From contig CASFOW010000005.1 in assembly GCA_949296705.1 (NCBI GenBank), forward strand, positions 1 to 46,073: a DNA stretch of 46,073 nt, read 5' to 3'. This stretch comes from an uncultured bacterium (GTDB lineage Bacteria; Bacillota_I; Bacilli_A; RF39; UBA660). This document shows, one piece after another, positions 31,325-38,839 of this stretch. Both the position numbers and the translations under genes were made by a program. Under the pieces are notes generated by a model. That model was not told where the DNA came from, did no database searches, and was given only the letters and a program-made list of their open reading frames with translations. Numbering within the stretch: the stretch's first letter is position 1; each line of letters opens with the position of its first letter.

Positions 31325-32203
31325 AAGTCAAAAATAAATTATGAGAAAGAAACTTTTCAATCTTTGCCTGGAGTTTTAGAAAAAAATAAAATAACTGCTC
31401 AAAATCTTATTGATTTAAAAAATGCGATTAACCAAATTGGAAGTTATAATTTGCTTAAAAAAGAGACTTCTGTAGTAAAAGATACTACAGTTAAATATTA
31501 CTGTGATTTAACTGGTGTTTTATCAGCTTATGACGTTATAAATGTTATATTTCCAAATGAAACGGAAAATTTATCGTCTTATCCTCAAATTAGTATTGAT
31601 AATAAAAATACTTATTATGAAATTAAAAAAGGTAATTCGTTAGTTGCTTTAAAAGATTTGCAAGGAAAGGCTAATGTCTTGTATTTTGACGGTACTAACT
31701 GGCAAGTTGTCTCTAATGATTCAACTGGGGATTCGTTGCCTATCGGCACGACTCTGCTATGGTATGCTGATAATATACCTAATGGTTATGTTGAACTTAA
31801 TGGACAAGAATTATCAAGAGCAACATATAGTGAATTGTTTGATGTCATAGGAACAACTTTTGGAGAAGGAGACGGTTCTACAACATTTAATGTTCCTGAT
31901 ATGCGAGATAAGGTTCCAATCGGGGTTTCATCAACAGATACTAATATTAATACTGTTGGGAAAGTATATGGTGAAAAAACACACAAATTAACTATTCAAG
32001 AATTGGCTAGTCACCCTCATGCTTTTCAAGGAGGACAAGCTTTATTTACACAAGCAAATCAAGGCATTAAAGGTTTAGGTCCTGGAAGCTATTGGGTTGA
32101 AGGGGTTGGTGCAATTTCCACTACATCTAACGCAGGAGGCGACCAACCTCATAATAATATGCAACCATCATTTGCACTTAGATTTATATGTAAAGCATTT
32201 TAA
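31325..32203 (+). CDS. Tail collar-domain fibre, AAG start codon
   Basis: A 292-aa fibre protein with a phage Tail_Collar domain (LPIGTTLLWYADNIPNGYVE; SRATYSELFDVIGTTFGEGD; TFNVPDMRDKVPIGV) and a His-rich end (SHPHAFQGG). GAAAGGATGAT precedes AAG 31325, immediately after an in-frame TAA; the frame then reads SKINYEKETFQSLPGVLEKN, a normal fibre N-terminus. The next possible start (TTG 31364) has no ribosome binding site. Confidence 0.88.
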   Translation, partial: KSKINYEKETFQSLPGVLEKNKITAQNLIDLKNAINQIGSYNLLKKETSVVKDTTVKYYCDLTGVLSAYDVINVIFPNETENLSSYPQISIDNKNTYYEIKKGNSLVALKDLQGKANVLYFDGTNWQVVSNDSTGDSLPIGTTLLWYADNIPNGYVELNGQELSRATYSELFDVIGTTFGEGDGSTTFNVPDMRDKVPIGVSSTDTNINTVGKVYGEKTHKLTIQELASHPHAFQGGQALFTQANQGIKGLGPGSYWVEGVGAISTTSNAGGDQPHNNMQPSFALRFICKAF

Positions 32204-32219
32204 AATTAAACAGACTCAC

Positions 32220-32336
32220 ATGTATAATACTTATAGTGTTCTACACTTTGTTACTTGTTATGGACTTAAATAGTGGATTTATGAAAAAAATAATGTGGCT
32301 TTGGAAGAAATTTTGGGGCAAAAGATATCGAATTAA
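32220..32336 (+). pseudogene. Possible XkdX-like small protein split by an amber codon
   Basis: From ATG 32220 the frame reads MYNTYSVLHFVTCYGLK, a TAG (32271-32273), then WIYEKNNVALEEILGQKISN to TAA 32336. The two halves together resemble XkdX-type mini-proteins found after fibres. No ribosome binding site is evident. It could be a broken gene or depend on readthrough. An alternative ORF in another frame (ATG 32281-32418, 45 aa) overlaps it. Confidence 0.35.
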
Positions 32337-32410
32337 ATATACGGATAAATTAAAATCAAATGAAATTTTAGTTTATTCACATCAAATTTTTATTGGAAAG
32401 GAGAATAAAA

Positions 32411-32797
32411 GTGAATGAAGAAATTGCAGAATTAAAGAGAAGAGTGAATATTCTTGAACAGTATCGAGAAAAAGATAAAACAGAATTGCATCAACTTGAC
32501 AAATCACTCCAAGTATTTATTAATGAAATGAAAAATATTTCTGATGATTTAAAAACGGTTGTCTCTAATTTTAAAGAGGCTGTTATTCGTTCGACAAATG
32601 CTACTCAAAAAGACGTTAATACGTTAAAGGAAAGGTATGACAATTTGGAAAAAAGACTTGTTAATTTAGATACTAAACTGGAACAGGAAACAGTTGTTGC
32701 TGACGCAGAAAAGTGGAAAAAGATTGTTAGTTATGTCGGAACTGCCGTTGTAGGTGCAATTGTAGCATTTATTTTGGCAAAAATTGGCATTTCTTAA
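32411..32797 (+). CDS. XhlA-like coiled-coil membrane protein
   Basis: A 128-aa protein with a long heptad-repeat region (EIAELKRRVNILEQYREKDK; NTLKERYDNLEKRLVNLDTK) and one C-terminal TM helix (VSYVGTAVVGAIVAFILAKI), the layout of haemolysin XhlA-type lysis accessory proteins. GTG start after GGAAAGGAG. Confidence 0.8.
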   Translation: MNEEIAELKRRVNILEQYREKDKTELHQLDKSLQVFINEMKNISDDLKTVVSNFKEAVIRSTNATQKDVNTLKERYDNLEKRLVNLDTKLEQETVVADAEKWKKIVSYVGTAVVGAIVAFILAKIGIS

Positions 32798-32814
32798 AAG
32801 AAAGGATGAAGAAT

Positions 32815-33027
32815 ATGAAAGAAAAATTAGTTAAACTAATCGATCTCAAATCGATTATTACAATATTGATGGCCATTACATTAGTGGTTGGTTTTTTCAC
32901 AAATAGAATTGAAGCAGATGTATTTATCCCGTTTGCAACGATGACGTTCACGTTCTATTTCACGAAAAAGAACACGAATGAAACGGCAAGTAATACAGTT
33001 GAAAGTGAGGTAACGAAAAATGAATAA
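32815..33027 (+). CDS. Small holin
   Basis: A 70-aa protein with two TM segments (SIITILMAITLVVGFFTNRI; VFIPFATMTFTFYF) and a polar Thr/Asn/Glu tail, located directly before the endolysin. It fits small phage holins that let the endolysin reach the wall. ATG follows AAAGGATG; an ATG nine bases earlier is also possible. Confidence 0.78.
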   Translation: MKEKLVKLIDLKSIITILMAITLVVGFFTNRIEADVFIPFATMTFTFYFTKKNTNETASNTVESEVTKNE

Positions 33028-33811
33028 GTTTTATTTCGGAATGGAGACGATGCGCGTAACGCAGAATTATAATGGTTCTGCTAGTCATTATAATCACTCA
33101 CATGGTACGCCAGCCGACTATCCAATCGATTGTGCGGGTGTCGATGGCAAACAGAGTGCTTATTTTGTTCCAGTTGATATGCGAGTTGTTGCGATTCGAG
33201 GAGTAGGTAATTACGCGACTAATACAATCTGGTTAGAGACCGTAGAAGCGGTAGAGACACCGACGTTTACAGATATCGTATGGCTTACTTTAACACACTG
33301 GAATGATGGCTCCATTACGGCCAAGTTCAAAGTTGGAGATATTATTAAAGCTGGTGAAATCATCGCTTATGAAGGAACAGATGGAGCAACTGCTAACCAT
33401 TTACATATTACATGTGGACGTGGTCACTGTAATAGTTGGACAGAAAATACAAAAGGTTCATGGGTAATGAGTGGTACGTCACTTCCACCAGAAGATGTTA
33501 TGTACATCAAAGACGATTTTACTAAATGCGTTGATTCAGGTGGTTTAGTATTTAAAAGCATGCCCAAAGATAACAACAATTCTACAACTGCAAACGAACT
33601 GCCAACGCCTGCAAACAAAACTAAACGCGTAGGTGTAACGAATGGTTTGTACCTAATGAAATTAGACAATAGTTCTAAGATCTGTTTAATGCCACACAAT
33701 GCGGTTGTAAATGTCTTAGAAGAAAACTATACGACTGCTAAAGGGTACAAAATGGATAAAGTAGAGTATAATGGTACCATTGGAATGTGTGCAAATCAAT
33801 ATTTAAAATAA
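33020..33811 (+). CDS. Endolysin: M23 metallopeptidase + SH3-type domain
   Basis: A 263-aa lysin. Residues about 20-155 are an M23/LytM-type peptidase: zinc ligands are suggested by the His/Asp-rich SHGTPADYPIDCAG and the HLHITCGRGH motif, preceded by GTDGATANH. About 200-263 is an SH3b-like wall-binding domain (VGVTNGLYLMKLDNSSKICL; GYKMDKVEYNGTIGMC). It would cut peptide cross-links of the host wall. It overlaps the holin gene by 8 bp. Confidence 0.88.
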   Translation: MNKFYFGMETMRVTQNYNGSASHYNHSHGTPADYPIDCAGVDGKQSAYFVPVDMRVVAIRGVGNYATNTIWLETVEAVETPTFTDIVWLTLTHWNDGSITAKFKVGDIIKAGEIIAYEGTDGATANHLHITCGRGHCNSWTENTKGSWVMSGTSLPPEDVMYIKDDFTKCVDSGGLVFKSMPKDNNNSTTANELPTPANKTKRVGVTNGLYLMKLDNSSKICLMPHNAVVNVLEENYTTAKGYKMDKVEYNGTIGMCANQYLK

Positions 33812-33824
33812 TAATGTAAAGTAA

Positions 33825-33855
33825 AAGGCTCATCGAAATGATGGGCCTTTTTTGC
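33825..33855 (+). terminator. Terminator of the late operon
   Basis: A 10-bp stem AAGGCTCATC/GATGGGCCTT (33825-33834, 33840-33849) with loop GAAAT and a T run, directly after the endolysin. Confidence 0.92.
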
Positions 33856-33907
33856 TTTTTATAGAACAATAAAAATAGAAACATAATATAAATAAAGTAG
33901 AAAGGAA

Positions 33908-33959
33908 TTGACAAATGATCAAAGCGATACTAGAATATTTTAACAAATTGTGGTATAAT
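33908..33959 (+). promoter_or_regulatory. Promoter(s) of the Panacea operon
   Basis: TTGACA (33908-33913), 17 bp and TAGAAT (33931-33936) form a near-consensus promoter. A second, extended -10 (TGGTATAAT, 33951-33959) lies just downstream. They make the following gene pair independent of late transcription and probably active in the lysogen. Confidence 0.82.
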
Positions 33960-33986
33960 TTATTTAGAATAGGAGAGGTTAAAGTG

Positions 33987-34481
33987 ATGGATAAGGAAAA
34001 GAATAATAAGATTTCTATCCTGACAGTTGCTAACTATGTTATATACTATTTGAATCAAAAAGGTCAAAAAATTACTCAATTAAAATTACAAAAATTATTG
34101 TATTTTATTGAGGCTTATAATATGGTTTGTGGAAATCCACCGATGTTTAGCGAAAAATTTAAAGCATATACATATGGTCCTTTATGTTTCGAAGTTTATA
34201 ATTATTATAAAATATTTGGTGGCAAACCAATTAATGTTTGCGACGAAATCGATGAACAAACCAAAGAGAAATTAGCTCCTTATAAAGATATAATAGATGC
34301 TGTTTGCGACACGTTTGGCGATTTGTCTGCTGCTCAATTGGTAAATTTAACTCATGAAAAAAATTCTCCGTGGTATAATGTTTGGCATCGAAATGGTGGT
34401 AAAAATAGTAGTGAATTAGGAATTATAGAAAAAGACTTAACTGCTAAGTGGTTTAGAAAGCGATTTACAGATGAAAAATAA
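33987..34481 (+). CDS. Panacea-domain (DUF4065/SocA-like) antitoxin candidate
   Basis: A 164-aa protein from ATG 33987 (AGGAGAGG upstream) with the Panacea fold: ILTVANYVIYYLNQKGQKIT, QLKLQKLLYFIEAYNMVCGN, KFKAYTYGPLCFEVYNYYKI, and the WYNVW end motif. Panacea proteins act as antitoxins for many unrelated toxins and occur in prophage defence cassettes. The next gene overlaps it by 11 bp and is the natural partner. Confidence 0.87.
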   Translation: MDKEKNNKISILTVANYVIYYLNQKGQKITQLKLQKLLYFIEAYNMVCGNPPMFSEKFKAYTYGPLCFEVYNYYKIFGGKPINVCDEIDEQTKEKLAPYKDIIDAVCDTFGDLSAAQLVNLTHEKNSPWYNVWHRNGGKNSSELGIIEKDLTAKWFRKRFTDEK

Positions 34482-35265
34482 CTCTAAATACAAGAAGAAA
34501 TTTAATTCTAATATTCCGAAAATAACTGTGTTACCAACTGATGTTACCAATGCTAATGTTAATGATGAAATTCAAACAATATTGTCTTGTCTGCCAAAAC
34601 TACTATTGGATGCCCAAAAAACAAAGAATAATCTTGAGCGACAACTTGGCTCAGATATTGAACAAGAGCGTAAATATACTTACCTAGAAACATTTGAGCA
34701 TAAACACGGAGATCAATGGACTAATGTATGTGACGCTATTGAAGGTGCTCAGGAAATGGGCGTCGATAAAGATACTTACGAAAAATTGCGACATTATCAT
34801 TACCGTATTAATAATTTGCTTTTAGAATCTAAATTATTAGCCCAAGGAATTGAAAACGAAAAAATAAAAAAAGAATTGGATAGAGAGAAAGAAGAGATTG
34901 ATAAAGCTCATAAACAATCAGAAAGTATTCTTAATAAATTGGAAAGTGTCGGTTCTACTGTTATAAGTATGATTTTGTCATTAGGAATTGTGACTGCACT
35001 AATATATGCAATTGATAGAATTGATATTAGATATGTTCCTTTATTTGTAGTTTGCACATTGTGGTTAGGATTAACCATGATTATTTTTAATAGTCGCTGG
35101 TTTCAATATAAGGATAAAACTGTCGAAAATAACAAATGGCTATATGTTATCATATCTATTTTTACATTTTTTATAATCATATATACTATTTTTTTGTTAC
35201 CAGATCAAGTAACTAACACATGTCTACCATCTTCAATATCTTCTGCAGAAACCGCGCAAAATTAA
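34471..35265 (+). CDS. Coiled-coil membrane protein paired with Panacea; candidate toxin
   Basis: A 264-aa protein with a long coiled coil (about 85-160, QGIENEKIKKELDREKEEID) and three C-terminal TM helices (VISMILSLGIVTALIYAIDR; VPLFVVCTLWLGLTMIIFNS; LYVIISIFTFFIIIYTIFLL). Overlap with the Panacea gene implies one operon. Membrane-disrupting toxins are among known Panacea partners, so toxin or abortive-infection effector is the working call, though no toxin motif is visible. Confidence 0.65.
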   Translation: MKNNSKYKKKFNSNIPKITVLPTDVTNANVNDEIQTILSCLPKLLLDAQKTKNNLERQLGSDIEQERKYTYLETFEHKHGDQWTNVCDAIEGAQEMGVDKDTYEKLRHYHYRINNLLLESKLLAQGIENEKIKKELDREKEEIDKAHKQSESILNKLESVGSTVISMILSLGIVTALIYAIDRIDIRYVPLFVVCTLWLGLTMIIFNSRWFQYKDKTVENNKWLYVIISIFTFFIIIYTIFLLPDQVTNTCLPSSISSAETAQN

Positions 35266-35294
35266 AAGGACTATTTAATTAGCCCTTTTTGTCA
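35266..35294. terminator. Bidirectional terminator between convergent genes
   Basis: AAAAGGACTA and TTAGCCCTTTT form an imperfect stem with one mismatch, A-rich on one side and T-rich on the other. It would serve both the rightward membrane-protein gene and the leftward gene at 35275, whose last codons it overlaps. Confidence 0.65.
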
Positions 35295-35520
35295 TATCCT
35301 TGAACATCATCAAAGCTTCTTCTAATGTTGTTTCATGAACAAAAGCATGATGATAATATATCTCTTGACGAACTTTGATGTCGTAATCTTTTCCACTAAC
35401 AATATATTTGTTAGGAGTTACTTGATTTTGCCCGTTTTTGTTCAGTTTGTTGTAAAATACTACAGCACAGATTTTATCTTCTCCTAAATTAACAATATCT
35501 TGTTCTAATTTTTCTATCAT
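35275..35520 (-). CDS. Hypothetical protein (81 aa), leftward
   Basis: An alpha/beta soluble protein (MIEKLEQDIVNLGEDKICAV; NKYIVSGKDYDIKVRQEIYY) with a strong ribosome binding site AAAGGAGG. It is oriented against the late genes, so it is likely expressed in the lysogen. No family is recognised. Confidence 0.62.
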   Translation of the reverse strand: MIEKLEQDIVNLGEDKICAVVFYNKLNKNGQNQVTPNKYIVSGKDYDIKVRQEIYYHHAFVHETTLEEALMMFKDMTKRAN

Positions 35521-35579
35521 GTGCTTTCCTCCTTTATTGATTATTTATTATACAAGAGTATGAAGTGTTCGAACAATAG

Positions 35580-36068
35580 TTATTTGTAATTTCTTTTAAA
35601 AATTTCTATAAAATCCAAATCGGGATAAGCATTTTCGAAAAGTGCTTGTCCTTTTTTGTGCCAATATTCGTTAAACTCTTTATTATCTTGGAATTGTTCA
35701 TGGCACGATAAACACATTCTTAAACATAAACCGTATTTCATTGAATTAGATCTATTTCTACCTCGAAATATTTCATGCCAGGTTAATTGATGAGTAGAGT
35801 GACAGAAATAGCAATGATTTGTGTCCATACTAAACAGACTGAATCGCTTTCTTTCTAATTTCACTAATTTATTTGATTTTGGTTTTATCTTTACAATCTT
35901 TTGTTGCTTAAACTTCTTATTATCGGCAATGTTTTTTATTTGATTGCCATTTGATTTATACTCCTTAAATCGACAGTTGGAACAACTCTTCAGAGTGATT
36001 TTTTTCTTTGTTTTCTTACATTCAAAAGTGCGGTTCAATTTTATTTTTAGGTGTTTACAATAAGCCAT
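35580..36068 (-). CDS. HNH-type nuclease near attR
   Basis: A 162-aa protein with an N-terminal Cys cluster (CKHLKIKLNRTFECKK; SCSNC) and a C-terminal HNH-like centre (NHCYFCHSTHQLTWHEIFRG; LCLRMCLSCHEQFQDNKEFN). The pattern of CxxC, His and CxxCH is typical of zinc-supported HNH domains in phages. It is the last gene before attR. A remnant of a related gene lies beyond attR at about 36505-36570. Confidence 0.75.
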   Translation of the reverse strand: MAYCKHLKIKLNRTFECKKTKKKITLKSCSNCRFKEYKSNGNQIKNIADNKKFKQQKIVKIKPKSNKLVKLERKRFSLFSMDTNHCYFCHSTHQLTWHEIFRGRNRSNSMKYGLCLRMCLSCHEQFQDNKEFNEYWHKKGQALFENAYPDLDFIEIFKRNYK

Positions 36069-36091
36069 ATTTAATACCTCATTTCTAGGTA

Positions 36092-36106
36092 CTAAATAGT
36101 AACTAA
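36092..36106 (-). promoter_or_regulatory. Candidate integrase arm-type site, right
   Basis: On the minus strand TTAGTTACTATTTAG matches the left site (143-157) at 14 of 15 positions. The 126-bp gap 36069-36194 holds no gene; it is AT-rich and probably the attR arm. Confidence 0.45.
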
Positions 36107-36194
36107 AATATCGTAAATGATAGAAAATAACTGGTTTTATAATTCAATAAATGCCTATAAAATAAGACATTTTTCTGTGTAGAAAATAGCATAA

Positions 36195-36217
36195 TCGATT
36201 CCCGTTATCTGCTCCAT
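36195..36217 (+). repeat. attR: attR core
   Basis: A 23-bp exact copy of 81-103, including the tRNA-Gly 3' end with CCA. It marks the right prophage boundary; the partial tRNA left here has no 5' half. Confidence 0.93.
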
Positions 36218-36227
36218 TTGTTTATTA

Positions 36228-36250
36228 CCTTTGAGAAATCAAGGGTTTTT
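36228..36250 (+). terminator. Original tRNA-Gly terminator beyond attR
   Basis: CCTTTGA/TCAAGGG with a GAAA loop and five T. It is the chromosomal counterpart of the hairpin at 115-136. Confidence 0.8.
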
Positions 36251-36340
36251 ATTTTGTACAAAATATTAAAAAAAACTAGCAAAATGTTGAAAAAACTAAT
36301 TAAAAATAGTAAAAAGTATTAATTTTTGCAAAAGTCATGA

Positions 36341-36395
36341 TATACTTAAGTTGTGATTGAGCTTTGGTTACCCGTGTGGGCCAAAGCCTTTTTAT
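36341..36395 (+). ncRNA. Small RNA-like hairpin upstream of an Abi_2 gene remnant
   Basis: An extended -10 (TGATATACT, ending 36346) is followed by GAGCTTTGGTTACCCGTGTG and then GGCCAAAGCC plus TTTTT: a hairpin GCTTTGG/CCAAAGC with an inner CCC-GTGT-GGG. It would give an RNA of roughly 45 nt ending just before ATG 36414. Abi_2/AbiF toxins are known to be accompanied by such upstream RNAs; the assignment rests on that context. Confidence 0.55.
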
Positions 36396-36413
36396 TATAT
36401 TGGAGTTGATGTT

Positions 36414-36500
36414 ATGAAAGAATTTAAAACCTACCAAGAACAAATTGAATTATTAAAAACGAGAGGATTAATAATAGATGATGAACAATTTGTATTATAA
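36414..36500 (+). pseudogene. N-terminal remnant of an Abi_2 (AbiD/AbiF) family gene
   Basis: The 28-codon frame MKEFKTYQEQIELLKTRGLI, then IDDEQFVL and a stop, matches the conserved start of Abi_2 proteins (FKTY.EQI..L..RGL.I.D). The rest of the gene (normally about 300 codons) is missing. The sequence that follows is the antisense 3' end of an HNH-like gene, so a deletion or insertion joined the two. Confidence 0.65.
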
Positions 36501-36504
36501 CAAT

Positions 36505-36630
36505 TCCAACAAATCTCAAATCTGGACGAGCCTTTTCTAAAAGTGCTTGTCTTTTTTGTAATATAGCAATAATATCTGCAATAAGCTATACCATTCATTG
36601 GTGCGTTACTTTCTTCTAGTTTTATTATTT
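36505..36630 (-). pseudogene. 3' remnant of an HNH-like phage gene
   Basis: On the minus strand ILQKRQALLEKARPDLRFVG parallels YWHKKGQALFENAYPDLDFI of the intact nuclease at 35580-36068, and the DNA is clearly similar. Only the C-terminal end remains. It is a footprint of an earlier related prophage at this site. Confidence 0.6.
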
Positions 36631-36639
36631 TCAATAGTA

Positions 36640-37095
36640 TTAATTCTTTAGATATTTTCCATATTTATCCTGAAATTTTCCGATAGAAATTTTTAATAAA
36701 TCATAAAATAATCCAAAAATAAAATAGTTTAATGTGAACAGTTTTATCCATCCTTTTTTAGAATTTCCTACATAAAATTCGTGTAAACCATTAATTCCAA
36801 CAAAGCCGATACAACATAAGATAAGCGCAGTTTTTTTTCGCTTGTTGCTAATAGTTTGCTGCTCACAAAAATTTACGAATTCTTCGATTTGTTTTTCTTT
36901 TCTTTCTTCTTGTGCTCGTATTCTTCCTTTTTCAAATTCATATCCACTTTGCATCATATTATCATATTTGATATGTTTTATTTCATCATCAATTTGAAAA
37001 GTTGTTTTACAAAAATCACACGTTACGATTTTTGAATCTTTTGGAATAGATAGTTTTGCACCACAGTTTTTACATTTTAATTCTACTAATTTCAT
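36640..37095 (-). CDS. Zinc-ribbon TM2-domain protein
   Basis: A 151-aa membrane protein. The N-terminal zinc ribbon (LKCKNCGAKLSIP; CDFCKTTFQ) is followed by a charged helix and a C-terminal TM2 domain (KKTALILCCIGFVGINGLHE; FYVGNSKKGWIKLFTLNYFI). TM2 proteins are common in Bacillota; the function is unknown. Confidence 0.82.
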   Translation of the reverse strand: MKLVELKCKNCGAKLSIPKDSKIVTCDFCKTTFQIDDEIKHIKYDNMMQSGYEFEKGRIRAQEERKEKQIEEFVNFCEQQTISNKRKKTALILCCIGFVGINGLHEFYVGNSKKGWIKLFTLNYFIFGLFYDLLKISIGKFQDKYGKYLKN

Positions 37096-37153
37096 TTTTA
37101 TAACCTCTTTTGTATAAGATAATTTTCTTTTTTTAATTATTCCAATGAATTAT

Positions 37154-38689
37154 TTAATTCATTTTTAGTTGTAGAGTAATCGGTTTTTCGATAGGAGGGA
37201 CGTATTCTACTTGGTTCCAGATAGAAATATGACTTGTATGTGTTAAAGTATCTTTTATTTTCGTCATACGACCACTTTTATCAAATAGAATAGTAGGTTC
37301 GGCCTGCATTCCGATCGTATCTGGATCAGCATATGAGTAATTACTTATTGGATGATATTGTACAGTAATTGAAATTTGGTCACTAACATCTTGAATCGAT
37401 GGTTCTTCTTCTTTTTCTTCTTTTAGAACTGCTACGACATGAATGTTGCCTTTTGTATAATTAGAATCTTGTTCTTTCCTTAAATATACGCAGTCTACAT
37501 TGTCATCATCATAAAGTTTTTTGGCAATTCCTACAATTTGTTTTACTAAATCACGATGTTCTTCTTCCGTTAATTCAATTGATTCTTTAAAAACACCATG
37601 CCAAAGATTTGTAAATAGGTTATTGTCTTTGGTGGCTTTTAATATCGATTCCAACTCTGGAAATGCTCTGTTTCCTTGGAAGTAATGTTTTTCTGTTTCA
37701 TACCAAATATCAAATACAGTTTTGGCTCCAGATGCGATGCAATCTTTTATTTTAGGACTTTTTAAACATTTGCTACCTTGTAGAAGTGTGATTGGTTTTT
37801 GTAATCCCAAATCTTGATATATTTTACATTGTATTACAGGATCTAGTTTATCGATAAGATGGGCGAACTGTGCTTCTTTCGTTTCTCGATTATCGAAATC
37901 TAGAAGTGTTGCTAACATTTGAGGCTTGTTTTCCAAATTTCCTAAAGCATCTTCCATGGCTTGTTCTTCTATCATTTTCTTTTGTTCTTTGCTCATGCCA
38001 TCGTGTGGAGTAATATCGCCAATTAATGTTTCGCCTGTTTCGTGAATGGCCAGCATTATAAGAACTTTATCTAAATCGATGTCGTATCTGCATTCTGTTT
38101 CAATTGCCATAGCAAGTGCCATCGTACTGACAATGTGTTCTGCAACAGTTTCTGTTCTTTTTGCTTGAACTTGCCAGTGCGTATTATCCCAACCGGCTCT
38201 TTTTTTCTTTTTTAGACGATAATTTAAACAGTAGAATTTAATGATTTCTTCACATTTTTTATCGTCGTCGTTTCCCATTAAATTTAAAAATATTTTGGCT
38301 TCGTTTAAAAATTGTGATTTTGGAACTCTGTCTAATTTTTCGGAAATTAATTTCGTAAAGTAGGAATCCATCAATTTATATTTAAATGCTAATTTTGCAT
38401 CTTTGCTTTGCAAAGCCCAATATTCATCTAGTTCACTTTTGTATTGAATGATGCTAGTTGGATACGTTTCGTTTTGTCTTACGTATTCGTCTAGAATTAG
38501 CATTCTTAAGATTTTACCTACGTTTGGTGTTTCTTGAAATTCAGAGTTGCAAGCGATTGCCAAGATGATACTTCCGAATGTATTATCGGCTATACTAAAG
38601 TTATTTGGTTCATCAGCAATGATTGTTTTTAGTTTGTTAATCTGTACATAAAATTGTAAGATCTGTCTGACTTGATTTGCTTTTTTCAT
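37154..38689 (-). CDS. HD-domain metal-dependent phosphohydrolase
   Basis: A 511-aa protein. A YfbR-type HD domain occupies about 175-330: HWQVQAKRTETVAEHIVSTM, then LIMLAIHETGETLIGDITPH (the His-Glu/Asp pair), and FAHLIDKLDPVIQC (the final Asp). Such enzymes hydrolyse nucleotides or similar phosphoesters. Both N- and C-terminal regions are extra and unassigned. Ribosome binding site AGGAGGG. It is likely host, not phage. Confidence 0.8.
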   Translation of the reverse strand: MKKANQVRQILQFYVQINKLKTIIADEPNNFSIADNTFGSIILAIACNSEFQETPNVGKILRMLILDEYVRQNETYPTSIIQYKSELDEYWALQSKDAKLAFKYKLMDSYFTKLISEKLDRVPKSQFLNEAKIFLNLMGNDDDKKCEEIIKFYCLNYRLKKKKRAGWDNTHWQVQAKRTETVAEHIVSTMALAMAIETECRYDIDLDKVLIMLAIHETGETLIGDITPHDGMSKEQKKMIEEQAMEDALGNLENKPQMLATLLDFDNRETKEAQFAHLIDKLDPVIQCKIYQDLGLQKPITLLQGSKCLKSPKIKDCIASGAKTVFDIWYETEKHYFQGNRAFPELESILKATKDNNLFTNLWHGVFKESIELTEEEHRDLVKQIVGIAKKLYDDDNVDCVYLRKEQDSNYTKGNIHVVAVLKEEKEEEPSIQDVSDQISITVQYHPISNYSYADPDTIGMQAEPTILFDKSGRMTKIKDTLTHTSHISIWNQVEYVPPIEKPITLQLKMN

Positions 38690-38839
38690 AAGCCCTCCTG
38701 TAATACCGTTATTATATCATGTACGATTGAAAAATAAAGATTTTCTGTTTATTTTTTCAATTAATAGAAATCGTTAATATATTTTATTCCAATCGCATAT
38801 ATTGTTATCTTGTGATAAAATAAGAACAGGTGATTTCTT

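Noticed and set aside
21704-31330. AAG starts as independent gene-killing mutations or sequencing errors
   Set aside because: Six separate genes show the same codon at the expected Met-1 with intact ribosome binding sites and frames; random decay or error would not repeat so precisely.
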